Positions 10,116-19,860 of a DNA stretch of 64,000 bases are shown one piece after another (positions within the stretch are counted from its first letter, which is position 1; each line of letters begins with the position of its first letter). Source of the stretch: Rhizomys pruinosus (Eukaryota; Chordata; Mammalia; Rodentia; Spalacidae). Under the pieces are notes generated by a model that was not told the origin of the DNA, did no database searches, and saw only the letters and a program-made list of their open reading frames with translations. A program made the position numbers and the translations under genes. The stretch is from the NCBI GenBank assembly GCA_009823505.1, contig VZQC01013731.1, forward strand, positions 2,665,945 to 2,729,944, read 5' to 3'.

Positions 10116-10121
10116 AATAAA
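10116..10121 (+). promoter_or_regulatory. GABRP: Likely distal poly(A) signal of GABRP
   Basis: AATAAA sits in 'tgtgaaataaatataacatg', 1.96 kb after the stop, followed by T/G-containing sequence. The implied UTR length agrees with that of the human gene as I recall it. Confidence 0.6.
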
Positions 10122-10184
10122 TATAACATGAGTTACCTACCAAATCAAGTGGTCATTTGTAGAATGTGTGTTAACACCCTCTAC

Positions 10185-10430
10185 TTTATTTTATTTATTT
10201 TATTTATTTTTGTATGTGAATGAATGTACTGTCTGCATGTAAGTTTGTGCACCTGTGTCATGCAATGCCGCGGAAGTCAGAAGAGGGTCTCAGATTCCCC
10301 TGGAACTGGAGTTCTCCTGGAATTGGAGTTACTGATGGTTCTTACCCACCATGTGGGTGCTGGGGATCGAACCCGGGTCCTCTGCAAGAGCAGTCGGTGC
10401 TCTTAACCGCTGGGCTATCTCTCCAGCCCC
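10185..10430 (-). repeat. B2 SINE, antisense, CpG-rich subfamily
   Basis: A full-length copy ends in 'gctatctctccagcccc' and contains 'gcaatgccgcggaagtcag'. The 17-bp unit occurs twice in tandem ('cctggaactggagttct' then 'cctggaattggagttac'). Retained CpGs ('gatcgaacccgg', 'gccgcgg') point to a young copy. Confidence 0.96.
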
Positions 10431-10467
10431 AACACGCTCTACTTTAAAAAGCTATATTGACAGTGTG

Positions 10468-10607
10468 GGACTGGAGAAATGACTCAGCAGTTAAGAGAGC
10501 TGGCTGCTCTTCCAGAGGACCTGAGTTCAGTTCCCAGTACCCAGATGGAAGCTCCCGATGCCCAAGCTCCAGGGGATCTTAATCCTCTTCTGGACTCTGT
10601 GGGCATT

Positions 10608-10651
<44 letters not shown>

Positions 10652-10700
10652 TTCTCATCTATACAGACAAGCAGGCACACACAAACACACAACACACATC
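10468..10700 (+). repeat. B2 SINE, sense, with internal (CA)n
   Basis: 'ggactggagaaatgactcag' to 'tctggactctgtgggcattg', then a pure CA run at 10610-10648 expanded within the B2 body, then the tail 'cagacaagcaggcac'. Confidence 0.88.
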
Positions 10701-10916
10701 TTTGCATTTCTTACAAATGACACAGGAAACACATGGTCTATGCTTTTCTTTGATATTATTGCACTGAGGCACTAACCTTGCCATCAAGCACCTGGGCCTG
10801 GTGATGAAGAAAGATCCAGTCCTCCAAAAGCGTCCTAGATCTCAGCTATATCCCTTAATTGCATTAGAATTCTCTTTTATTTTATTTTAATAAAATCTTA
10901 AGACAGGTAAAGTTGT

Positions 10917-10962
10917 GGGCTAGAGAGATGGCTCAGCAGTTAAGAGTACTGGCTGTTATTGC
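10917..10962 (+). repeat. B2 SINE head fragment
   Basis: Only the tRNA-like head is present ('gggctagagagatggctcag', 'agttaagagtactggctg'), then it breaks into unrelated sequence at 'ttattgcacaag'. Confidence 0.8.
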
Positions 10963-11204
10963 ACAAGCTGAGAGGGAACAGCAGTGCAAGGGATTCCATG
11001 GAAAGAAAAGATGCCATCTGGGCTTTCAGTGCCAGGCAAGGACAGTCACCTATAGTCAGCAGCAATTGGATCTCTAGGATTCAGACATGGCATTTCTCCA
11101 ATACTGGGCACTGATCGTCCATGTGCAGAGCTGTTCTCAGCTGCTGGCCACAAGCAAATTTCCATTGGCCCATGATATATTTTTCTACCAAAGACCCTTG
11201 ATTC

Positions 11205-11415
11205 TTTTTAATTATTATTATTTTTATTTTATGTGTATGAGTATATTGCTTGCATGTGTATAAGTGTACCCGTGTTGTGCAATGCCTGCAGAGGTCAGAA
11301 GAGGGCATTGGATCCCCTGGAACTGGAGTTACAGATGGTTGTTAGATGCTATGTGGGTGATGGGAATCAAATCTGGGTCCTCTGCAAGAGCAGTCAGTGC
11401 CATCTCTTCAGCCCC
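11205..11415 (-). repeat. B2 SINE, antisense
   Basis: 'ttatgtgtatgagtatattg', 'gcagaggtcagaagagggca', 'ctatgtgggtgatgggaatc' and 'catctcttcagcccc'. Older form without the internal duplication. A 20-bp piece near the tRNA head is deleted ('cagtcagtgccatctc'). Confidence 0.92.
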
Positions 11416-11569
11416 AATCTTTGATTTTTAAAAATGCATGTTTAACGACTCTTAATGTACAGGTAATTAATTATGCTCTGATATGGGATTAATGTAACTT
11501 CTGTACCACATCAGGGACTTAAAAATGAAATTTAGAAAATGAATAAATTTTATATATTTAAAAAAATTC

Positions 11570-11719
11570 TTTTTGGGTCTTTTCAAGACAGGGTCTCCCT
11601 ATAGCCCCAGCTGTTCTGGAACTCGCTCCGTAGACCAAGCTGGCCTTGAACTCACAAAGATCTGCCTGCCTCTGCCTCCCAAGTGCTAGGATTAAAGGCA
11701 TGTGCCACCACGCCTGGCC
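11570..11719 (-). repeat. B1 SINE, antisense
   Basis: 'ttcaagacagggtctcccta', 'accaagctggccttgaactc' and 'gccaccacgcctggcc'. Full length. Confidence 0.94.
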
Positions 11720-11751
11720 TTATATTTAAAATTTTAAAGTATAAACATTTT

Positions 11752-11960
11752 GGGCTTGAGAGATGGCTCAGTGGTCAAGAACACTTGTTGGTTTTGCAGA
11801 AGACCTGGGTTCAGTTTCCATCTCCCACACATGATGCCTATAACTCCAGTTCCAAATGATTTATTGCCCTCTTCTGGCATCTCTGGGTGGGCACCAATCA
11901 CACACACACACACACACACACACGCAAGCAAAGAACTCATACATGTAAAATTAATCTTAA
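11752..11960 (+). repeat. B2 SINE, sense, with CA run
   Basis: 'gggcttgagagatggctcag', 'gaagacctgggttcagtttc', 'cctcttctggcatctctggg', then a 22-bp CA run at 11900-11921 and 'aactcatacatgtaaaatta'. Diverged. Confidence 0.85.
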
Positions 11961-12009
11961 TATATTAAATTCATTTTCTCAAGAAATGCATGTGCTGTAT
12001 GCGAGAAAT

Positions 12010-12845
12010 GTATCAGACTATTTCCTTTTTTATTTCATCCTGTGATTTCTTTAGTATTTCCATTTCCTTTTTGAGCTTCTCAATCTTTTCTTGGTGCTCC
12101 TTACTTCGCTGGCTGGCTTCCTTTTTCAGTGTTTATACTTCCTTCCAGAGTTCGTTTTTTTTTTCTCCCTCTAGTTCTTTCTGGAGTTTGTCATTCTCTT
12201 CCTTTAGTTCTTTTTGAAGTTTGTCATTGTATCCCTCTAGGTCCTTTTTGAGTTTTTCGTTCTCTCTCCTTAGTTTCTGATGTCTTCTTTTATTTTCTTT
12301 AATTTCTATGCATAGGTCTGCAATTATTCCTCTAAGATCCCACTGTAGCTATTTCCTACAGGGTTGGTAGAGTTTGGTGTGGAATTATCCTGCACCTTTC
12401 CCATGTTATCCCTTTGCCGTGTCCCTGGCATGAGGGTTTCCCTTTTTCTTTCCCCATAGTCCGACGCCAGTCACAAATGTCTTTTCACTATGTTGAAGGC
12501 TTGTTTTGGTTGCCTCCTTCCGACGCTTTTTTTCTTTTCTTTTTTCTTTTCTCCTCCTTGTTTATGGAGTGTTGACTTGTCTAGGTTTCCGGCTTTCAAT
12601 TTTGTTTATATATTGGATATTGGAAGTCTAAGTCACTCTTCCCTTCCTGTTCTGAAGGTTCTCCAAAAAAATCCACTTGGATACTCTCTCCTCAATTCCA
12701 GTTGGTCAGATCATCTTAGCAAGCAAGGCCCCAACCTGAGCACTCTGCACAGACTCACTCTGGCGCCAGAGCCGCTGCCAGCTGCAAGGGGGAAGGGTGA
12801 CCCCACCTGGACAGCCACACCCTACAAGAATTTAGGGTTTAGACC
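12010..12845 (-). mobile_element. L1-like 5' UTR plus ORF1 coiled-coil fragment, antisense
   Basis: Read on the minus strand, this piece parallels 53740-54540 of the L1/HAL1-like element. It has the same 'ctggaattg...gtatccaagtg' section, 'ggagaaccttcagaacagg', 'aacactccataaacaagga', and then the ORF1 coiled coil made of reiterated 'gagaatgacaaactcc / agaaagaactag' units. About 200 bp between the 5' UTR and the coiled coil differ, and frameshifts are present, so it is a dead copy. It is truncated at its 3' side (plus-strand position about 12010). The 170-codon plus-strand ORF over it (12490-13002) is antisense noise. Confidence 0.8.
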
Positions 12846-12870
12846 CAAGCAGGCAGTGTATTTTGGTTTG

Positions 12871-13820
12871 AAGATCATTGAGTTCAATTCTGACCCACGC
12901 TTTAAAGAACAAATTACAGAAATGGGACAGAGATTATTAAAATCATGGAAAACAATTCCAATAAGAAGAAACTTTTGCACCTTGAAATGCAAGGCTAAGT
13001 GACTATGACCATTGTAGGTTCTAGAAGAGTTTTATAAGGGACACACTGCTCTTCTAGTTACCTGAGTCAGTGAACTGGATACAAAGAAATACACATAAAT
13101 GTATTTAAGAGAAAGTCTAATTGTTTAGAAGGAAGAAAGTGTGCTGGCTGAATATAAAATATTCAGATCCTCCATCTGGAAATTTGCCTTGGGAATAAAC
13201 AATCACCATTTCCTTTTGATTTTTTACCATCCACCTGCCTAAAAGCAGATGGCTCTACTCTACCAGGTGGTAATCTTAGGAGGCTTCTAAATACAGAGAG
13301 GTGCTTCTGAGGGATGAAAATTAAACTTCCATACAAATCATTGCTAACATTAAAACAAATGCTTTAGAAAAGTCCTGGTGGACCAAGATACCGAGTTTCA
13401 TAATGATGATTTATTTGGGGAGACTCAGAATGGAGTCAGATGACCCAGAGCTTTCTATGACCATCCATCCAGTCTCTTTATTTATAACAGTGCCTTTCTA
13501 AAAATTAGAGAAAAAGCAATTCCATTTGGAAAATGGAACAGAAATGTTTTTAAGAAGTGTGCTTAGCTGAGCATTCATCTACATCTGTATGACCTTTGAG
13601 GGCTATACATATATATTTGTAAGCAAGCTATTCCTCTCTAAATGAAGACCAGAGCCAATAACCAAAAGGAGAGTTGGGTGGTTCATGTTCCTCATTTGTG
13701 GCCTACTTTCTACTTGAATAAGGCCAGGTGGATGTTGTTTTTAAGATCTTCAAGATGCCTTGCCACAAAGGCATAAGTACCTGAATTCTATCCATCAGAA
13801 TCCACATTAAAAAAAAACCA
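12871..13820. other. Unannotated intergenic sequence
   Basis: AT-rich DNA with no recognisable repeat, ORF or RNA gene. At 13806-13818 there is a short A run. I see nothing to annotate. Confidence 0.6.
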
Positions 13821-13824
13821 ACTA

Positions 13825-14112
13825 GGCGTATGATTGAAGAGATGACTCCATGGATAATGGCACTTGCTGTTCAAGCATGAGAACCTGAGTTCAGTCCCCA
13901 GAACCCACACAATAAAGCCTGTCATGGTCACAAGTCATACCCTCTTAGAACCCTAGTTCTGTGTGTGGTATTGCAGAGATAGGAGGATGGCTGGGGTCTT
14001 GTGGGTACCAGCTCAACTCCAGATTCAGTGAGACACCCTCTCTCAAGGGAATAAAGGCAGGCAGTAATAGAGCAGGGTCCCTGACATACATAAACATGAA
14101 CATACACCATAT
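13825..14112 (+). repeat. B4/ID-B1-like composite SINE
   Basis: 'ggcgtatgattgaagagatg', 'gcatgagaacctgagttcag', 'ccccagaacccac' form the tRNA/ID-like half. The B1-like half follows ('ctccagattcagtgagacac', 'cctctctcaaggga'). Diverged but the order of both halves is right. Confidence 0.65.
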
Positions 14113-14157
14113 ATACATACATACATACATACATACATACATACATACATACATACA

Positions 14158-14205
<48 letters not shown>
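14113..14205. repeat. (CATA)n then (CA)n microsatellite
   Basis: About twelve CATA units run at 14113-14156, then 'ctac' and about 22 CA units to 14205. It grew from the CA-rich tail of the preceding SINE. Confidence 0.96.
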
Positions 14206-14209
<4 letters not shown>

Positions 14210-14224
14210 CTCACATCCCAAATG

Positions 14225-14350
14225 TGTGCAGCTAAAGTCCCAGCACTGGGGAGACAAATACAGGAGGATCCTTGAAGTTTGCTAGCCAGACAGTGTAGCT
14301 GAATCAGCAAACTCCAGATTTAGTAAGGGACCCCGTCTCAAAAAAAATAA
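14225..14350 (+). repeat. B4-like SINE half
   Basis: 'agtcccagcactggggagac', 'aggaggatccttgaagtttg', 'aactccagatttagtaaggg' and 'accccgtctcaaaaaa' correspond to the B1-like half of a B4-type element. Confidence 0.6.
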
Positions 14351-14384
14351 ATAAATAATGTGGAGAGCAATTAAGAGAGACACT

Positions 14385-14545
14385 TGCTGGGTGTGGTGGC
14401 ACACAGCTTTAATTTTAGCACTTGGGAGGCAGAGGCAGGTGGATCTCTATGAGTTCAAGGCCAGCCTAGTCTACAGAATGAGCTCCAGGCCAGCTGGGAC
14501 TAAAAAGGAGACCCTCTCTAAAAAATACCAAAAAAAAAAGAGAGA
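14385..14545 (+). repeat. B1 SINE, sense
   Basis: 'tgctgggtgtggtggcacac', 'ttgggaggcagaggcaggtg' and 'gaatgagctccaggccagct' followed by an A/GA-rich tail. Full length. Confidence 0.94.
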
Positions 14546-15204
14546 GAGACACTCAATATTAATCTCTGACCTGCACAAATGTACATACATTCCCACATAC
14601 ATGTGTATGTACACACACACATGAGCATGTATGTACACATATACACAAAAATAAAAAGATCTTCGGGAAGTAGGGTTTCATATTCTCATCAGTGGGATAG
14701 GCATCTTCGTTCAGAAATTTCTCTTTCTACCCTTTATGGTTTGAAACTGAAATGCCCACCACAGGCATGTGTTTTGAACACTTTTCCCCAGATGATGGCG
14801 CTACTTTGGGAAACTGGGGAATTTTTAGGAGGTGGGGCTTGTCTGGGAGAAGTAGGTCACTCCAAGTGGACCTGTGAAGGTTATATCTGGTCCCAGTGTA
14901 CATGCTATTTTTTTCCTGCTACGCCATGCTGTGTAGAGCTAGGCTACACACTTCCATCACCATGAACTCTGTTTTGCCTTCCCCACCACTGACTGAAACC
15001 CTCTAAAACCAAGATCCAAAATAAATCTTTGCCCCCTTAAATTGCTTCTGTCAGATATTATAGTCATATCAACACAGAAGTATACAGTAGTGCTTACAGA
15101 AACCTAGTGAACATACTTGGGACCTACTACCTCCTTTCTATACAATTATGTAGAAAAATGATCAAAGAATAGGTCTGGAACTGCTATCTTTAGAGTGCTA
15201 CTTC
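14546..15204. other. Unannotated intergenic sequence
   Basis: A 'acatacat/cacacac' patch at 14580-14650 is simple-repeat-like. The rest shows no repeat I can name and no credible exon, although a 128-codon chance ORF crosses it. Confidence 0.55.
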
Positions 15205-15445
15205 TTTTTTTTATTTTATTTATTTCTGTATGTGTATGAATGTACTGTCTGCATGTAGGTTTGTGCACCCGTGACGTGCAATGCCGCGGAGGTCAGAAGA
15301 GGGTGTCGGATTCCCCTGGAACTGGAGTTCTCCTGGAATTGGAGTTTCAGATGGTTCTCGGCCGCCATGTGGTGCTGGGGATCAAACCCAGGTCCTCTGC
15401 AAGAGCGGTCGGTGCTCTTAACCGCTAGGCCATCTCTCCAGCCCT
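15205..15445 (-). repeat. B2 SINE, antisense, CpG-rich subfamily
   Basis: Full length with 'gcaatgccgcggaggtcag', the tandem 17-bp unit ('cctggaactggagttct', 'cctggaattggagtttc') and 'ggtcggtgctcttaaccgct'. Very similar to the copies at 10185, 32793, 45397, 46493 and 59283. Confidence 0.97.
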
Positions 15446-15834
15446 AGAGTGCTACTTCTAAAGTTGGCCATCACCTTGAATCTGGGATTTGGAGAAAGTT
15501 TTTCATCATTCTCTAGTTGATAAAAGTGGTTTAATGAACCTAAACTTTGTCAAAGCCTTGATTTCCTTCCAAGTGTCTAGAATTTTGGTGCATGGTAGGC
15601 AGAAGGTGCTATATGACTGGCCCCCAGTACAAATCATAGGCAGCAAATCTCTAATGAGCTTGTTGGTCCACAATATCCCATAGCTGCCAAAATTCTCTAC
15701 CAGTGAAATTAAGCACATCCTGGGTAATTCCACAGGGAGAAGCCTTTCGCAAGGTTGTGCCTTGATTCCTCTGAATTTTGTCCTGTTATCCTGTCCCTTT
15801 GCTGATTTTGCTGTTGATCCTCTTGTTTTTAAAA
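15446..15834. other. Unannotated intergenic sequence
   Basis: No clear repeat or exon. Overlapping 62-75 codon ORFs on both strands (15489-15733) have no features I recognise and are treated as chance. Confidence 0.55.
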
Positions 15835-16058
15835 AATATTTTTTTATTTCTATTTTTTGTGTTATAAGTGTATTGCCGGTATGTATGTAAGTGCACCGGT
15901 GTCATGTAATGCCTGAGAAGGTCACAGATGGTGTGGGATACCCCTGGAATTGGAGTTAGGGACCATTGTTATCTGCCACGTGGGTGACAGGAATCAAACC
16001 TGGGTCCTCTGCAAGAAGAGCCAGTGCTCTTAACTTCTGAGCCATCTCTCCAGCCCCA
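15835..16058 (-). repeat. B2 SINE, antisense
   Basis: 'gttataagtgtattgccggt', 'aatgcctgagaaggtcac', 'cacgtgggtgacaggaatca' and 'gagccatctctccagcccc'. Old form. Confidence 0.92.
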
Positions 16059-16837
16059 GATCTTCTCATTTTAATAAGTCATACCCATGCATACAACCAT
16101 TAGCTAAGTTCTACAAGGCCACCTAGTAAATCACCCAACCTAGAGGTTTGCAGGGACTTGAGCACACATGCTTTTGGAGTCATGGTTCCCAATCTTAGCT
16201 AACCACAATACCCACCAGTGCAGCTTTGTAGGCAACAGATCCCAGAGTTTTACCATAGACCAATGGGCTCAAGGCTTATAGTTTTTCAAAGTTCTCCAGA
16301 TATTTGGGGGGGGGGGTGAAAACCAGATGCCAAATGCCTTGGGACAAAAAAATCCCCAACTAGATAAAAACTATTTCAGAGGCCTTTTCAGGGAAAAGAT
16401 CATATAGTAGGTCTGCCACATGGAAGAATCTAGCTGAATATATGAATAATGAACAGTATAGACAGGAAGCAAGGTTTTTCCTTTTGTCTCATTGAATCTT
16501 CTATGTTAGTGCCAAGAAGAAACAGGCAAGTGTCTGTTTCTGATAAAGCTCAGCATGACAATAAGGCATCCAATGATAAAACTGCAATTGAAGAAGGAGA
16601 ATGGTGCACAGGGTTGGAGCAGGTTTTCATTAAAGCTCCCAATGTTTAGACACTAAGCCACAACTTGTGCAAAAGAACTGAAAACCATCCAAGGTAAGTA
16701 AAAACTTGGATTCCCAGCAATCAGAGTTCAGCTTCTACAGTGGCCAAGAGAGCAGTCGCTGGCTGGCTTGAATACACCATAGATATCTCTTTTGTGGGTC
16801 GAGTACAATTCCAAAGGCTCATTAAGAAAATGATTAA
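16059..16837. other. Unannotated intergenic sequence
   Basis: No gene or clear repeat is visible. A 9-G run occurs at about 16306-16315. Confidence 0.55.
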
Positions 16838-16952
16838 GCCAGGCGTGGTGGCCCACGACTTTAATCCCAGCACTCAGGAGGCAGAGGCAGGTGGGTCTCT
16901 GTGAGTTCAAGGCCAGCCTGGTTTACAGAGTGAGTTCCAGGCCAGCTGGGGC
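16838..16952 (+). repeat. B1 SINE, 3' end replaced by GAAA tract
   Basis: 'agccaggcgtggtggcccac' to 'gttccaggccagctggggc', after which the usual 'tacagggagaccctgtctc' is missing and the GAAA array starts. Confidence 0.93.
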
Positions 16953-17173
<221 letters not shown>

Positions 17174-17174
17174 N
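17174..17174. other. Single N: assembly junction
   Basis: A lone ambiguous base marks the end of the GAAA array. Immediately to its right begins the complex of duplicated and inverted blocks. It most likely marks where gap-filling sequence was joined. Confidence 0.8.
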
Positions 17175-17232
17175 CAGAAGACAGTGACATTACAATCACA
17201 TACAGAAGAATAGGAAAAATAAATTTTTAAAG

Positions 17233-18545
17233 TGTAACATATATGTGGTCACATGTCTAATTAATTAGGACTCATTTGTATGACTTACGTCACACTTCCA
17301 ACATATCTTCATATTTTTTTATCTCATTTTTAACTCTACTACAAACAGGTAGGATGGGTTGGTGCTTTTGTTTCATTTGACATATTAGGAAACTTAGGCA
17401 AATAGAGATTAAGTTAATGGCAGAGTCTAGGTCCTCCGACTCTCATTCTCTGGCTCCTACATAAATTAAACTCAGATGTAGTCTTTGGGGATATGTGTGA
17501 AAGAGAATGCAACTGAATTCTTTGTGGAAAAAGTAACTTGATAAATTATATTAAATTATTACAGTACATTAAAAAACAGAACTCTATTATCCCTTGTTGA
17601 GATATATGACTTTGAATCCCACTGTGAATAGATTAGAACTTTTGTTAGGATGTAAGCAATATACAAACCCAGAAAAGGTACATCTCATATTCTTTTAAAT
17701 GGATAATTTCTCCTGGGACTTCTTTACATTCTGAAAATTCACTTTATTATTGCATTCTAAGGTTTGTGGCTTTAAATGCCACGGCTTCTGAGTCTAACTT
17801 TTATTGGTGATATTTGTGGTTATCACTTTTCCACTGTCATTTTCCCGGTTCCTTTCGCTTTGCTCCATAGACACGATTTGATTTATGAATGAGAGCTTTT
17901 TGATTCTTCAAGATATATTTTGGTGAATTGGTTCAATAACTTGTTATTGAAAAGCAAAATCCATCAGGGGCATATCTGGCCTACTTCCTGCTAAAAAGAA
18001 ATCTCACCATATGAACTAGCTGATTATTCATCAGTCATCCACAAGTTTTGGATTTTATGAGAAAAATAGATAGATAATATATAGATAGATATATATGATT
18101 TGGTCAGTTGTCTGTAAAGGTGTGTCCCTAAAAGGCCCTTTTATGATCCCTATAAGTATGTGACAAAACATTAAGCACATTGTATTATTCACAAAATAAT
18201 ATGACACAGTACAATCCAGATTGATAAGACTTTGCCTTTGGATGCAGCACGCACATATATGTGGCAGGTCAGACTATAAGACGCCATAAGAATGAGACAA
18301 GGACTGGGTGTGGTGGGCAACGTCTTTTAATGCCCAACATTTGGAGGAGCGGGCAGAGAAGTGCTCTGTGAGCATCAAAGTCCATGCCGTGGACATGAGA
18401 AGTTCCAGGCAGCTGGAGATACAGGGAGAACCTCTTCTCGAAAGACTAAAAAAGGAATAAAAGGACTCTGAAGTTTGAAGTTTTCCTGTTCTGTCCCTGC
18501 TCTGAAGAATGCATAGTTGTCAGAAATATCCTCTTCCTTCATGTT
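17233..18545 (+). repeat. Block A, first copy of a 1.3-kb direct duplication
   Basis: From 'gtgtaacatatatgtggtca' to 'ctcttccttcatgttt' this block recurs at 31491-32792. Long identical stretches alternate with short, dense mismatches and indels, for instance around 17440-17480 and 18030-18110. It includes a degraded B1-like piece at 18296-18460. It contains no gene. Confidence 0.93.
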
Positions 18546-18699
18546 TAAATTACTTGGAGGTTATGGATGGTTTTAGCCACCAATAAAGTATGTTGCGTTG
18601 GTAAGAATAACAAGAAGCGCGCAAAAAGTGAGCTTACTTACTGAGCAAATAAAGACCAGATTCTGCTAATAACTGAGATAAAACAAACTTTAGAGCTAT
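18546..18699. other. Short stretch between block A and the left palindrome arm
   Basis: 'attacttggaggttatggat' to about 'gaagggaagtc' has no match that I can see in the mirror arm. It includes 'caagaagcgcgcaaaaagtg', an unusually CpG-rich string for this neighbourhood, and may be noisy sequence. Confidence 0.5.
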
Positions 18700-19554
18700 G
18701 AAGGGAAGTCTAGAAGCCACGAAGAAAGTATTGTTTTACCGGCTGTGTTCCTGAGGCTCGTGCAGAGGCTTGGGCAAATGGTGTCAGATGCATGATGGGA
18801 ACAGGGAGTTCTATAAAGCTAATGTTATGGAGATGCCATTATGATAAAGCCAAAGGGGGAACGATTAGGCAGTGTCAGTAGGTTCCATGAACCTTAGTCC
18901 CAGCATATCGGGGTGTTTGGGTTAGGCAGGGAGTTGTATGAAAATCTTTACGTTGTAAAGAGTCAAAAACACGGGTTCATGCATATATGTAACCAAAAGA
19001 AGAGAGTTGTTGGACCGACTCTAGAGGAAATGTAAGCAGCCTACCAGAGAGAAAAAAATTGCTTTAAAAGCATTGTGCGCAGGGGAAACTCTTCAACACG
19101 AGCAAACTACCGAAACGATGTCAAAAATAGGGGAGCTGATGATCGTACCGTTGGTGGGCAGAACAAGTTTAGTTGGTAATATACCCGGGAGTTACCGATT
19201 GTTAGAATCCTTTTTTTTATTTTATGAACCAAGGTAATTTACTGGCAGTGTCATCACCCAAGAGCTAGGCCAGTGGGGACCTATAGGTAAAAACGAACAC
19301 AAGGCTAATGCCTCAAAAGCTCTCGCGGTCTGACTTTTTTTTTAATGCTTCCCAATGCTGAACTAAAGGCATGCACTACAAAAAAAATTTTCATTAAAAA
19401 AAAAAAGGAATTTAAGGAAATATCGGAAACATTTAATTAACCAAGAAGGACCCACATAAAATCTTTTAATTTACTTAAATATATATATGTTTATGTAACC
19501 CTGTAGCTTGACTGAAAAATAAATCTTCATGGATTTCTCTCTTGTTAAAACAAT

Positions 19555-19860
19555 CCAGGGGCTGGGGAACGGCTCAGTTGACAAAGTGCATGTACAGCAA
19601 GCATGGGGACCTGAGTTTGATGCCACCGGCACCCTTGTGAGAGCCAGGGGTGGTAACTTGGCACTGTACTCCCAGCAATTTTGGGGCAGCAATAGAAGGC
19701 TCGCCAGGGTTTGTTGGTCAGTCAGTCTAGCCTCCTCGGTGAACCCCAAGTTCAGTGAGATACTCTATCTCAAAAACTAAGGTGTAGAGTAATGGAGGAG
19801 GAGATTGCTAACATTCAGCTCTGGACTCTGGCCTCCACATGAAAAGGGGTATAGGCACAT
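19555..19860 (+). repeat. B4/ID-B1-like SINE (mirror of 44220-44525)
   Basis: 'ggggctggggaacggctcag', 'gcatggggacctgagtttga', 'gttcagtgagatactctatc' and 'ctctggcctccacatg' give both halves of the composite element. The copy in the right arm reads more cleanly. Confidence 0.75.

Larger units (their letters stand above)
8154..10140 (+). other. GABRP: GABRP 3' UTR (inferred extent)
   Basis: From the stop to the AATAAA at 10116 there is no further splice-like structure. The length, about 1.99 kb including a B1 insertion, fits a 3' UTR of the size I recall for human GABRP. It contains an antisense B1, an early alternative AATAAA and a perfect hairpin, and between 9890 and 9940 two imperfect copies of 'ttaaaccaggcgtagtg'. 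Its end is inferred, since no transcript is available. Confidence 0.6.

Noticed and set aside
12490..13002. 170-codon ORF, the second longest in the window
   Set aside because: Most of it lies antisense to the L1 5' UTR/ORF1 fragment. There is no splice or start context, and the last 50 residues match nothing I know.
14113..14205. Regularly spaced repeats considered as a CRISPR-like array
   Set aside because: This is a CATA/CA microsatellite in a vertebrate genome. There are no spacers and no array structure anywhere in the window.
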